A stretch of DNA of 35,212 nt from Mariniphaga sediminis (GCF_003573545.1 NZ_QWET01000032.1:1-35212); one strand, 5' to 3'. Positions 25,241-33,574 are shown, numbered from the stretch's first letter. Notes: generated by a model not told the origin, from the letters alone. Numbers and translations are program-made.

Positions 25241-27736
25241 TTATAACGCAAGGTTGACAATCGTGATACCTGCGCCTCCAAAGTCGACATGTTCGTCTTT
25301 AAAACTGCGTACCATGGGTTCGGAACGAAGGTAGCTGCGAATGGTTTCTTTCAAGATGCCGTGCCCTTTTCCATGCAGGATACGCAGTTGTGCTACTTCA
25401 AACATGATAGCTTCGTCGATAAATTCCTGGATTTTCGGAATGGCTTCTTCGGCCCGCTGCCCGCGGACATCTATTTCGGATTTGAAACGAAGCCTTCGTT
25501 CGGAGTAGTTACCCAGCAGCCGGGAGCCTCCTCCCGAACGCGAATCTTTTTCGGCTTTCTTTGCCTCGTTATTACTTAACCGTTCTACTTGTTTGCGCGG
25601 TAGGGTAGTGATGAGCTGCCCAAATGCGACTACGGCGTTTTTTTCATTTAGCTCAATGAGGTCTCCGATAGTTTGCTGACCAATGATGCGCACTTTATCG
25701 CCAGGTTTTAACTCAACGCGTTTTTCCAGCTTCTTTTTGCTGATTTCCTTTTTTGATTCTTCCGGACGCCGCTGATTTCGTTTGGCTTCGCGCCGGCGCA
25801 GTTTTTCCATTTTGGTAACAATCCGGTCATCCTGGTTGCCCGTGCTTTTTTCTACCTCCTCTTTCAGGTTTTCCAGCTTTTGTCGTGCCTGTTTTGTTTT
25901 CTCTTTTTCCGCCTGCGCTTTTTTTATTTCGAGAATTGTATTTTCAATCCGTTTGTTTACTCCTGCCAGGAGCGTTTCAGCATCTTCGCGAGCTTGTTTT
26001 AGTATTTCTTTCCGTTGCTTTTTTGTTTCTTCCAGTTCCGATTCATAATTGGCCGCCATGTTGTCGAGGACTTTTTCAACTTTCCTGATTTTTTCCCGTT
26101 TCGTTTCCCAATACCGTTTATCACGGTTTATTTTTCGCAGGTTTCGGTCAAAGTCAATGTGTTTCTTCCCTACCTTTTCAGTGGCTTTTTCCAGTATTTC
26201 TTTCGGAAGGCCTATCTTGCGGGCAATTTCAAAGGCAAAAGAACTTCCGGGTTTACCAATTTCCAACTGAAACAACGGGTTCATATTCTGTGCGTCGTAC
26301 AGCATGGCGCCGTTCACAATTCCATCTGCAGATGAAGCAAAGTGTTTCAGGTTGGAGTAGTGGGTGGTAATGACCCCAAAGGTGCCCAGGTTATTCAGGT
26401 TGTCCAGGATTGCTTCCGAAATAGCACCGCCCAGCATGGGTTCGGTACCGGTACCAAATTCATCGATGAGAACCAGCGTATTCGCATTGCTGTGCTTTAC
26501 AAAATGTTTCATGTTTAGCAGATGGGAACTGTAGGTGCTAAGGTCGTTCTCCAACGACTGATCGTCGCCAATGTCAATGAAAATTTGTTGAAAAATACCG
26601 GTTTTGCTACCATCTCCTGACGAGATAAGTAGTCCGCATTGCAACATGTATTGCAGCAGCCCGACTGTTTTAAGGCATACCGACTTCCCTCCCGCATTCG
26701 GACCGGAAATAAGCAGTATGTGGTTCTTTTCGTCAAGATGAATATTGAGTGGGACAATTTTGCGTTTTTCCCGTTTCAAAGCTTGTTGCAACAGGGGATG
26801 GACAGCCTGTTCCCACCCAATGAGCGGTTTATTCTCCACCTCGGGGAGAATAGCATTGAACTCTACGGCCAGCAAGGCTTTGGAACGAATAAAGTCGATT
26901 TCCCCCAGAAATTCGTACGAATAAAGCAGGTCGGCAATGTAAGGTCTGATATCGTTGGAGAAAGTCGTAAGAATCCGGACAATTTCACGTCGTTCGGCGT
27001 ATTCGAGTTCCCGGATTTCATTGTTCATTTCTACGATTTCATTCGGCTCAACATAAGAGGTTTTTCCTGTGGCTGATTCGTCGTAAACAATGCCTTTGAT
27101 TTTTCGCTTGTTTGCTGCTGAAACCGGAATAACAGCCCGTCCGTCACGGATGGAAACCGAAGCCTCTTCGTCCACCAACCCATCTTTTTGAGCCTGCTTT
27201 AAAATGGCATGAAGCCGTTTCGACATGTTTGATTGCAAGGAAAGAATGCTTTTCCTGATTTGCGCCAGTTCGGGCGAAGCATTGTCGCGCATTTTTCCGA
27301 ACTTGTTAATAATGGCATCAATCCGGTCGTAGATGTACGGAAAAATCTGTACCCGTTCTGTTTTCTTTTTTAAAAGCGGGAAGGCATCCTCATCCTGTTT
27401 CTTAAAAAACTGCACGATGGCACGCACTGATTCCAGCGACCTTTTCAAATCGAAAAGTTCTTCTTCTTCCAAAAAACGGCCTTCCACCTTAATTTTTTGC
27501 AGGGCATTCCGAAGGTCAAAAAAATGGTTGGCCGGAAAGTTTTCCACTTCACGAATTATCCGGCAGAATTCATTTACCTCTCCTAATTGACGCGAAATGG
27601 CATCGAAATTATCCTGAAAATGTATATCATCTACCCACTCACGCCCCATCAAACTGAGGCATTTATTGTGTAGCATGGCACGAATACGGTCGAACCCTAT
27701 CTTCTCTTCAAAATGTTGCGGCCAGATGTTTTGCAT
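25241..27736 (-). CDS. mutS2: Endonuclease MutS2
   Basis: This 831-residue member of the MutS2 branch lacks the mismatch-recognition domains of MutS1. After the N-terminal clamp region the ATPase carries Walker A GPNAGGKS at residues 345-352, an ST motif (NDLSTYSSHL) near 400, and Walker B LVLIDEFGTGTEP from 421. A long charged coiled coil (about 520-650) and a KOW-like DKVRIIGQQTIGDLIEL stretch follow. The C-terminal Smr nuclease domain has EIDVRGQRAEEA and the HGKGHG motif. Proposed roles from other species are suppression of recombination and rescue of collided ribosomes. It is a single gene with its own well-formed promoter, divergent from the downstream accessory region. Confidence 0.96.
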   Translation of the reverse strand: MQNIWPQHFEEKIGFDRIRAMLHNKCLSLMGREWVDDIHFQDNFDAISRQLGEVNEFCRIIREVENFPANHFFDLRNALQKIKVEGRFLEEEELFDLKRSLESVRAIVQFFKKQDEDAFPLLKKKTERVQIFPYIYDRIDAIINKFGKMRDNASPELAQIRKSILSLQSNMSKRLHAILKQAQKDGLVDEEASVSIRDGRAVIPVSAANKRKIKGIVYDESATGKTSYVEPNEIVEMNNEIRELEYAERREIVRILTTFSNDIRPYIADLLYSYEFLGEIDFIRSKALLAVEFNAILPEVENKPLIGWEQAVHPLLQQALKREKRKIVPLNIHLDEKNHILLISGPNAGGKSVCLKTVGLLQYMLQCGLLISSGDGSKTGIFQQIFIDIGDDQSLENDLSTYSSHLLNMKHFVKHSNANTLVLIDEFGTGTEPMLGGAISEAILDNLNNLGTFGVITTHYSNLKHFASSADGIVNGAMLYDAQNMNPLFQLEIGKPGSSFAFEIARKIGLPKEILEKATEKVGKKHIDFDRNLRKINRDKRYWETKREKIRKVEKVLDNMAANYESELEETKKQRKEILKQAREDAETLLAGVNKRIENTILEIKKAQAEKEKTKQARQKLENLKEEVEKSTGNQDDRIVTKMEKLRRREAKRNQRRPEESKKEISKKKLEKRVELKPGDKVRIIGQQTIGDLIELNEKNAVVAFGQLITTLPRKQVERLSNNEAKKAEKDSRSGGGSRLLGNYSERRLRFKSEIDVRGQRAEEAIPKIQEFIDEAIMFEVAQLRILHGKGHGILKETIRSYLRSEPMVRSFKDEHVDFGGAGITIVNLAL

Positions 27737-27757
27737 TGTTTTCTTTTAAAATCGGTG

Positions 27758-27787
27758 CAAAAGTAGGGAAAGGAGTTTAAAGTTCAA
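27758..27787 (-). promoter_or_regulatory. mutS2 promoter, canonical Bacteroidota type
   Basis: On the minus strand the -33 TTG (27785-27787) is followed after exactly 19 nt by TACTTTTG (27758-27765), a perfect TAnnTTTG box. This lies 22 nt before the mutS2 ATG. It is the best textbook match to the Bacteroidota housekeeping promoter in the window and supports the taxonomic call. Confidence 0.75.
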
Positions 27788-27888
27788 TATTTATGTTGTA
27801 AAGTATGTAGAATTGAGCGGGTTTGCCAACCCAACAAAAGATTTCCACTTTTCGATTTGGAAATATGTCTCTTCATGCCTTTTTTTAA

Positions 27889-27930
27889 CTACAGAGAGAG
27901 CAGAGAAGACACAGAGTACCGCAGAGGTCG
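27889..27930. repeat. Degenerate CAGAG-type short repeats
   Basis: Five CAGAG units, two of them within ACAGAG, occur at irregular 6-13 nt spacing over about 40 bp. From memory, degenerate CACAGAG-type heptad runs of this kind are common in intergenic DNA of environmental bacteria. Nothing else is recognised between the mutS2 promoter and the relic at 28141. Confidence 0.4.
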
Positions 27931-28140
27931 AACTGCGAAACCAAATATTTTTTCCGGATTGAATATTGGTTGTTTGCATAAGGATTGGATACTATTGTGT
28001 CCTATATTGGATATTGCCGGACAAGTCCAATCCCATCTGGCATGCTTCTGTTTATCAGATTTTTAAAATCCGGGAAATATGCTTTTCTGTTCTGATATTT
28101 ACCATTTTTATTCATCGTTCACTGTTGTATAATGGCAGGA

Positions 28141-28190
28141 GCATAGTGCGGTTCGGATTTCGGAGTGCGCTTTTATCCGCCGGAGAAAAC
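28141..28190. repeat. Relic half of an attC-like palindrome
   Basis: The string cggatttcggagtgcg closely matches cggatttcggagagcg of palindrome A1 on the same strand, and the following ttatccgccggag can pair back with cggat. The partner arm with GGTGGTACGCC is absent, so this is probably half an element left from an older array. Confidence 0.35.
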
Positions 28191-28339
28191 GATGAAAGAA
28201 AGTCTGCCATTTCCGGCCGACATTGACGGCGCTGTATTTATGTCTTTTTTTTATTTGTTTTTTCATTGTTAGAATACATCATTTTCCTAAATTTAAAAGG
28301 AAGAAGGCAATATTTGTAAAACGAATAACCGGCTTTATT

Positions 28340-28972
28340 ATGAACTGGATAAAATTCGGTATTTTATCGATTGGATACATTACGGTGGGCCTTTTGCCCA
28401 ACGCAGTAGAAAAATCATTACAGCATGTTACGATAGACATTAAAGAACAAACGCTTAGTTTTCTCAGCAACGAAAGCTTATATGGTAAAGCATTTGAAAG
28501 AGGGTATACCGTGCTTCTTTTTACAATGGCTATTCTTCTGTATACATTTTTTTGGCTACTCACGAAGTATTATAACCTGGGCAAACACGACCGGCTGATG
28601 CGAACCATCACCTACACGTTTGTATCGCTCGCACTTTTAGCATTCGTTCCTCATAATATTGAGCCATATAGTTGGTATAATCTGGCTCCCTCGTTGCAGC
28701 GGATGCTGCATAATCTACTGGCAGTGGTTGTTTTTTTGTCTGTGCCTGCTCTTATAATAACCTTTCAGGTTTCAATTGTAAAAAAACTGCCTTTTATTGG
28801 CATAACCGGATTATGCATTTTGGGTCTGGTAATTCTGATAATGGCATATTTATTAATTACCAACGGACTAAACGGCGTAGCTGAAATCTTTTTTATCGAT
28901 GGTATTTCCGTTTGGATTATTTTTGTTTCGGTAATGACAGTATTGGGGCGCCAACGTTTTCAACACCAGTAA
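28340..28972 (+). CDS. Six- to seven-helix membrane protein of unknown function
   Basis: The ATG at 28340 gives a 210-residue protein that starts MNWIKFGILSIGYI. The frame is open 39 codons further upstream but only with ATT as a start. It has about six hydrophobic helices, a conserved-looking VPHNIEPYSWYNLAP loop, and LQRMLHNLLAVVVFLSVPALI. The layout recalls DUF998-type membrane proteins, but no diagnostic motif is certain. After the stop a small hairpin with a T-run (about 29002-29017) may terminate transcription. It is the first gene of the right-hand accessory region and points towards the minus-strand array. Confidence 0.65.
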   Translation: MNWIKFGILSIGYITVGLLPNAVEKSLQHVTIDIKEQTLSFLSNESLYGKAFERGYTVLLFTMAILLYTFFWLLTKYYNLGKHDRLMRTITYTFVSLALLAFVPHNIEPYSWYNLAPSLQRMLHNLLAVVVFLSVPALIITFQVSIVKKLPFIGITGLCILGLVILIMAYLLITNGLNGVAEIFFIDGISVWIIFVSVMTVLGRQRFQHQ

Positions 28973-29415
28973 ATACAGAAGATGTTGTTTTAGTCTCATT
29001 TACAGGGTCCTGTTTTTACCAAATAAAAATGGGCAAGCAAATATTACGATATTTTTCCTGAATTAATTCCCTTCGTTTTATTGGTTTTTTATTGTTCATT
29101 CCTTCCATCAATTTGATGCAAAACCAGATTTTTTAGTTATCATGAAAAAAACAATATTAAGCGCAGTCTGATTTACAGTTCTGTATGGTAAGAGATAGCA
29201 ATATGTGTCGGCCTGGAATTAGGAGTTTCAACCAATCGAATATCTAAAACACTGAACCTGCTTATCTGTCCTTTGAATACAAAGAACAAATGGAGTGAAA
29301 TCTGTTTGACTAAAGTGAGATTTAAATTACTTTCCAAACGCAGCGCCTTGTCATTATATTTTTTTCGAACCTTCTTCTTAGTCCAAAGACTTAGCAAAGC
29401 TATCGACGGTTAATT
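28973..29415. other. Gap at the distal end of accessory array 3, with a possible truncated gene start
   Basis: A plus-strand ATG at 29141 reads MKKTILSAV and then stops. That is how a signal peptide begins, and the upstream DNA looks like a normal gene leader, so a gene may have been cut here. A 74-codon minus-strand frame (29173-29397) follows the lipoprotein gene of the array, with no recognisable similarity and an odd composition. It is not called as a gene. The junction may be the point where the array ends. Confidence 0.4.
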
Positions 29416-29787
29416 CTATTGTTGAAAATTACACTTAGAGTCAACATGTTTCCACAATATCGTAATGTCTGTTAATTCATCGTATAAGTCATCTGTATGA
29501 CCAAGATTTTCACCACTGCAGTTTTTTACGGTTGATGCATAATTAGCAGCAGGATTACAATTGCCATAGTAGAATACTGTCTTTCCCTTGTAAGTAGCCA
29601 TGGCATAATATGCATATTCATCTTCCTTAACATCATCAATTGCCTCCTTTAGCCAATCTAACTCTTCTGCAGGATTTGAGACATTACATTTATTATTTAA
29701 ATCGTTATTCTCATCCTTTTTACATGAACCCAGAGTAATCGATGAGATAATTGTTACTAGTACTAAAAGGTTAAAATTTTTATTCAT
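29416..29787 (-). CDS. Small hypothetical lipoprotein
   Basis: The 123-residue protein has a signal peptide with lipobox TLGSC followed by KKDE. The mature part contains CNVSNPAEELDWLKEAIDD, then YYAMATYKGKTVFYYGNCNP and a C-terminal cysteine in DSKCNFQQ. Four mature cysteines beyond the lipobox could form disulfides. From memory, very similar small lipoproteins with NPxEELxWLK and a YKGKxVFY strand recur as singletons in Bacteroidota. Function unknown. It is the last gene of array 3 on the minus strand, separated from the next by spacer A5. Confidence 0.75.
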   Translation of the reverse strand: MNKNFNLLVLVTIISSITLGSCKKDENNDLNNKCNVSNPAEELDWLKEAIDDVKEDEYAYYAMATYKGKTVFYYGNCNPAANYASTVKNCSGENLGHTDDLYDELTDITILWKHVDSKCNFQQ

Positions 29788-29846
29788 ATTATTTTTTTGT
29801 TAGTGTATGTTTATTAGATGCAAATTGATTCAATTTGGTTGCTTGA

Positions 29847-29925
29847 CGCCAACGGTTTGTGTTTGTTATAGCTGTTGTACCACCAAATGCCACTATGCAA
29901 TATGGATCGTGTAGGAATTGTTGTT
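29847..29925 (-). repeat. Spacer A5 with attC-like features
   Basis: On the minus strand, from the stop codon of the T9SS protein gene, the spacer contains GGCATTTGGTGGTAC, which echoes the GGTGGTACGCC of A1 and A2. It ends with ACCGTTGGCG (29847-29853 core), a relaxed match to the GTTRRRY end. The left heptamer is poor (GAACAAC) and the inner palindrome is degraded. It is placed exactly between two array genes. Confidence 0.35.
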
Positions 29926-31289
29926 CAATTTTTTATTAATTTTCCGGCCTGTTGTTTCCCATTTGTTTCTATAAGATAAATGTAATGTCCCTTTTTTAGA
30001 TGAGTGGTTTTTATGCAATTAGTAAAGCTTACTTCTTTATTTAATATTTCACGTCCCAACAAGTCATATAATTTAAAAGTAACAGGCCCGGATAAGTTTT
30101 GTGTTTCGAAGAACAGATTTTCATTGACAGGATTAGGATATATAAGAATATTTTTAGCGTTTGTTTCAAGAATTGAATTCACTGTTATTTTGCTATAATG
30201 AAAGGTCCCATTTTCTGATAATACCCAATCTTGATTATTTTCAGTCCAGTAGAATTTGGAATAACTTTGAGGTTTATTTTTTATATTCTGTTGTTTTAGT
30301 AAGGTGAAAATACCTCTTAAGATAAGATTCTGGGGGGGTAAGATTAATTCCTGGTATTCAACCGTTAAATCATAACTGAATACATCTTTACTTGATGGTG
30401 TCCATTGACCTGACTCAGTATTGTTATTAAAGGAAGTTATTTCGACAAGGTTTCCTTTTGGGTCGTACAAAAGATCAATTTTTGAATTACTAATCCAATC
30501 TTCAGATGTTTTATCCCATTTGAAATCAATGGATTGTAAGGTGTCTTCAAGAAAGGTGTTTTCAATTTTCCTTTTATTGTCCCACTGGTTTGTAGATTCA
30601 TTAAAAATGCGGTAGACAAACTGTATCTCGTTTCCTGTTGAATCGTATTTATATTCTCTTTTTTCAAGATTTGACCATTCACTGGCATTTCTTTTTACAT
30701 AAAAAGAAGTCATCTCAATTAATTGTCCATTTGAATTGTAGGAATATTCAACTTTTTTGTAGTCCTCCCATTCTCTTGTATTTTCATTTGGGGAGTAAGT
30801 ATTTTGGATGGTCAGTTCGTCATTGCTATTATATGTATATTGTTCTTTTGAAGATGCTGAACTATTCCATTGCTCTATAACGTAATCCCATCCATAAAAT
30901 AGAGAACTATCAATTAACCCTTTGTTGTTGTAAATGTATTTAAGTTTGTAAGCTGGAATTAGCCGGGAGTCATATTTCCTGTAAACAATCTTTTCTGTTT
31001 TGTTATTGTTTACATCATATACAAATTCATTCTTGTCAAAAATGATCCACTCTTTCGTAAGGATTTCATAGCTAAAATCAAGATATTGTACCATATTGTA
31101 TTGAGTGTCATAGTTATATGTAGATACATTACTTGGGTCCCATTGGCTGTTGAAAGCATTCCAATGTTGTGAAGTTATACTATCAAGTTTAAATTTACCA
31201 ATATAGGGGACCTCGTGTCCTGAATTTTGGCCTAAGGCTGTTAAGGTTATTATGCCAATGTGAATTAAAAGGGTGATTTTTAGTTTCAT
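29925..31289 (-). CDS. Secreted repeat protein with type IX sorting domain
   Basis: The 454-residue precursor has an N-terminal signal peptide ending near ALGQ. The body is built of repeats of about 35-40 residues with the pattern W, then YSYNSNGQLIEMTSF or YTYNSNDELTIQNTY, like the YD-type lipoprotein at the left end. The C-terminal 75 residues form a type A sorting domain: ILIYPNPVNENLFF, then TFKLYDLLGREI, ending with GHYIYLIETNGKQQAGKLIKN in full. This domain targets cargo to the type IX secretion system, so the protein should be exported to the surface or medium. No enzyme motif is seen. It is unusually large for a cassette-like gene. Confidence 0.85.
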   Translation of the reverse strand: MKLKITLLIHIGIITLTALGQNSGHEVPYIGKFKLDSITSQHWNAFNSQWDPSNVSTYNYDTQYNMVQYLDFSYEILTKEWIIFDKNEFVYDVNNNKTEKIVYRKYDSRLIPAYKLKYIYNNKGLIDSSLFYGWDYVIEQWNSSASSKEQYTYNSNDELTIQNTYSPNENTREWEDYKKVEYSYNSNGQLIEMTSFYVKRNASEWSNLEKREYKYDSTGNEIQFVYRIFNESTNQWDNKRKIENTFLEDTLQSIDFKWDKTSEDWISNSKIDLLYDPKGNLVEITSFNNNTESGQWTPSSKDVFSYDLTVEYQELILPPQNLILRGIFTLLKQQNIKNKPQSYSKFYWTENNQDWVLSENGTFHYSKITVNSILETNAKNILIYPNPVNENLFFETQNLSGPVTFKLYDLLGREILNKEVSFTNCIKTTHLKKGHYIYLIETNGKQQAGKLIKN

Positions 31290-31332
31290 ATTTTTATCTT
31301 CTTACATCGTTTTTTTGTACTTAATGATGGGT

Positions 31333-31377
31333 TGCTAACTGCACTCACCCGGCTTTGAAATGTGTACTTTGTTGACG
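31333..31377 (-). repeat. Short attC-like spacer A4
   Basis: On the minus strand it begins with CGTCAAC (31371-31377), one mismatch from RYYYAAC, and then AAAGTACACATTTCAAAGC, very like AAAGTCACATATTACAAAGC in A2. It ends with GTTAGCA (31333-31339), close to GTTRRRY. The inner arms are missing, so it looks like a minimal or collapsed element between two array genes. Confidence 0.45.
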
Positions 31378-31387
31378 CTGGTATTTT

Positions 31388-31819
31388 TTATCTGAATGTA
31401 TATCGTATTCCCCAAAGTGTCCGAATTTCAGATGAAAAATTATCACCTACTTGAGGCGTTAATTCCATCAAGACAGAAAAGTTTTTTACTTTCTCAATCG
31501 GACTTATCTCCAGTTGAACAGGAATTGTTAATCCGTTTACTCCATCAATTTCTGCAAACGGGCGGGCGCTGAATCCAATTCCAACTGAAATTTGGTGATA
31601 ATCATGTTGTTTGAAATTATAGAAAATTGTCGGCTCAAGGATAATATCTTCAGATTCTCTGTTCAGAAATGCCTTTAATTCTCCACTTATTTTTTTGTCA
31701 TTGTCGGTGCTGATACCAATCGCCTGAAGCGAATATGTTGAAAAGCTTATTTGTGCAAACGAACTTTTGATGATAAGTGTAATTGAAAGGAGTAAAATTA
31801 ATTTTAGATATTTTTTCAT
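31388..31819 (-). CDS. Small outer-membrane beta-barrel-like protein
   Basis: The 143-residue protein has a signal peptide ending near SSFAQ. The mature sequence alternates hydrophobic and polar residues in strands such as QISVGIGFSARPFAEI and IPVQLEISPIE, ending in RTLWGIRYTFR. A terminal aromatic-rich strand is typical of outer-membrane barrels. At this size it would be an eight-stranded barrel at most or a partial one. No close family is recognised. It lies between spacers A3 and A4 in array 3. Confidence 0.7.
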   Translation of the reverse strand: MKKYLKLILLLSITLIIKSSFAQISFSTYSLQAIGISTDNDKKISGELKAFLNRESEDIILEPTIFYNFKQHDYHQISVGIGFSARPFAEIDGVNGLTIPVQLEISPIEKVKNFSVLMELTPQVGDNFSSEIRTLWGIRYTFR

Positions 31820-31867
31820 GGTTGTAAATTAATTGGATTTTTTGTGATTTTTCTGGTTGTCAAATAG

Positions 31868-32004
31868 TAGCGTTAATGGTCACTTGTGTGAGTAGTGGTA
31901 GATCGCGTGGTGGTAATTTTCTGTCAACCCGCTACGCAGTTTGATCGGGCTATAATCCATGATATTTAGCGCTTGTCTGCCATTGCCTATGCAAAACGTT
32001 AGCA
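31868..32004 (-). repeat. attC-like spacer A3 after the RhuM gene
   Basis: On the minus strand it starts with TGCTAAC (31998-32004), a relaxed RYYYAAC, 9 nt after the RhuM stop codon, and ends with TTAACGCTAC. The inside holds GCCCGATCAAACTGCGTAGC and GGGTTGAC followed by ACCACCACGCGATCTACCAC, a different sequence family from A1 and A2. Length (about 137 nt) and placement agree with A1 and A2. Only short inverted repeats were found, so the fold is uncertain. Confidence 0.4.
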
Positions 32005-32013
32005 TTTGGTGCA

Positions 32014-33006
32014 TCATTCCTCGCCTTTTAATCGTTTTACTTCCCTATCAAAATCGGAAGTATAATTTTTATCTTGAATTTTTCTGTACTTATCATACTC
32101 TTGTGCAGCTTTTAATTTAGCTTCCAAAGTACTTACTTTTCCTTTGTCCTTTAAAATCGGGTAGTTCGATAATTCCAGGAATTGATGCAAAAAATTAATC
32201 CAATCCTGCATGTTAGTCGGTATCTGCCTTTCTGCTCTTGTCTCAGCTAAATCAAGGTAAGCTGAAACAATCCGATTAAGTTCTTTAATATGCTGCTCGT
32301 TTAAGTAGTTTTTTGCAATCGACACATCGGATTTTAATATTTTACCATCTGGCGCATGTTTCCAGTTGGTCAATCCCATGTATATTTTTGTAGCATCAGC
32401 AGATGAATAAATAATCTCCGCAGCAGTTTTTCCAGTTATAGCCCAGTGTAGTTTGTTTTGAACTGTAGCAAAAAAGTCTTTAGTCAATGTATCTGTATTG
32501 TCATAATCAATTGACAAAGCATAAATATCCGTAATCTTTTGATAGAACCTTCTCTCACTGGCACGAATCTCTCGAATCCGTTCAATTAGCTCATCGAAAT
32601 AGTCTTTTCCAAAATGTTTGCCTTGTTTTAATCTTTCATCATCTAATACAAATCCTTTTGTTATAAACTCGTTTAATACTTTGGTTGACCAAATCCGAAA
32701 TTTTGTTGCTTTATTTGAATTTACCCTGTATCCAACAGCAATAATTGTGTCTAAATTATAAAACGTTGTTTTATAATTTTTCCCGTCATCCGCAGTATGT
32801 TCCAAAATGGAACTAACTGAATTTTCTGCCAATTCTCCTGATTCAAAGATATTTTTTAAATGTTTTGTTATCGCGGGTCTTTGAACTCCAAACAATTCAG
32901 CTATTTTCTTTTGGGTCATCCAAAATGTCTCGTCCTGAAAGATGACCTCAATTTTTATTATTCCTTCATCAGATTGGTAAAATATTATTTCGGATTCTTT
33001 TGCCAT
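32014..33006 (-). CDS. RhuM-family protein (virulence RhuM / DNA-binding Fic-like partner)
   Basis: The 330-residue protein begins MAKESEIIFYQSDEGIIKIEV, followed by FWMTQKKIAELFGVQRPAITKHLKNIFESGEL, a helix-turn-helix-like segment. Then come TTFYNLDTIIAVGYRVNSNKATKFRIWSTKVL and LLD-type helices, as in the RhuM family. RhuM proteins occur in pathogenicity islands and near toxin or restriction systems, and resemble the DNA-binding half of Fic/BRO-type proteins; their biochemical role is not settled. The ATG at 33006 is chosen because the longer frame needs GTG. It is the first gene after repeat B copy 3, thus the head gene of array 3. Confidence 0.88.
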   Translation of the reverse strand: MAKESEIIFYQSDEGIIKIEVIFQDETFWMTQKKIAELFGVQRPAITKHLKNIFESGELAENSVSSILEHTADDGKNYKTTFYNLDTIIAVGYRVNSNKATKFRIWSTKVLNEFITKGFVLDDERLKQGKHFGKDYFDELIERIREIRASERRFYQKITDIYALSIDYDNTDTLTKDFFATVQNKLHWAITGKTAAEIIYSSADATKIYMGLTNWKHAPDGKILKSDVSIAKNYLNEQHIKELNRIVSAYLDLAETRAERQIPTNMQDWINFLHQFLELSNYPILKDKGKVSTLEAKLKAAQEYDKYRKIQDKNYTSDFDREVKRLKGEE

Positions 33007-33076
33007 TTTAGTTTTTGTATCAAATATAAACAATTTCACTTCGTTTCATGCTTGCACTTTGGTTTCTTTGTATGAA

Positions 33077-33318
33077 TGCTAACTTTCGTATGTCCCTGTA
33101 AGTAAGAATATTGTTTCTGTTGAAGGTATTGTCCTATGGTTTTTCTGTGCCCTGGGGCAGTTCAGAATTTTTTTCGGTGAATTGATCTGCCTGGAATGTA
33201 ACATTGGTTTTTGGTGTTAGTTGATATACAAAAAATTACGGGAACTAAAGTAGAAATTGCCTTTGAAAAAAACAAGAGAAAAAGGAATAAAATACACTGG
33301 TTTTAGGGACGCAGTAAA
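33077..33318 (-). repeat. Dispersed repeat B, copy 3
   Basis: The core at 33184-33289 shares GGAATGTAACATTGG, TTGATATACAAAAAATTA and GAAAAAAACAAGAG with the other two copies in the same order and spacing. The minus-strand end is GTTAGCA (33077-33083), a relaxed GTTRRRY heptamer at the same place as in copies 1 and 2. A one-base deletion against copy 1 breaks the minus-strand reading frame, arguing against a coding role. It directly precedes the RhuM gene. Confidence 0.65.
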
Positions 33319-33357
33319 AAAAGCCTGTGCAGATTGCAACTTGAAATCTGCACAGGA
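33316..33357 (-). terminator. Rho-independent terminator, minus strand
   Basis: A perfect 12-bp stem (cctgtgcagatt at 33324-33335 with aatctgcacagg at 33345-33356) has a 9-nt loop. On the minus strand it is followed by a T-run (33316-33322). It lies between the broken epimerase gene and repeat B copy 3, so it would stop transcription just before array 3. Confidence 0.88.
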
Positions 33358-33574
33358 AGGGAATACCTGTAAGTGTCTAAATCCCTGGTGTTTTTAATGG
33401 ATGCATTTTATACGCAGTATCAATTTTTCTTTTGGGACAGTCTCCCAAAACAGGTTATTTTAAAAGAGAAGTTATGGGTTAGGACTTGCTTATTAGCCCC
33501 GTTCTTCCTGTCAGACCGCTACCAAAAAAATGCATACTTTATGACCCGATGATAGCAACTGGATTATTGTAAAT

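Noticed and set aside
29173-29397. 74-codon minus-strand frame at the end of array 3
   Set aside because: No similarity recognised and no convincing start context; possibly a degraded gene.
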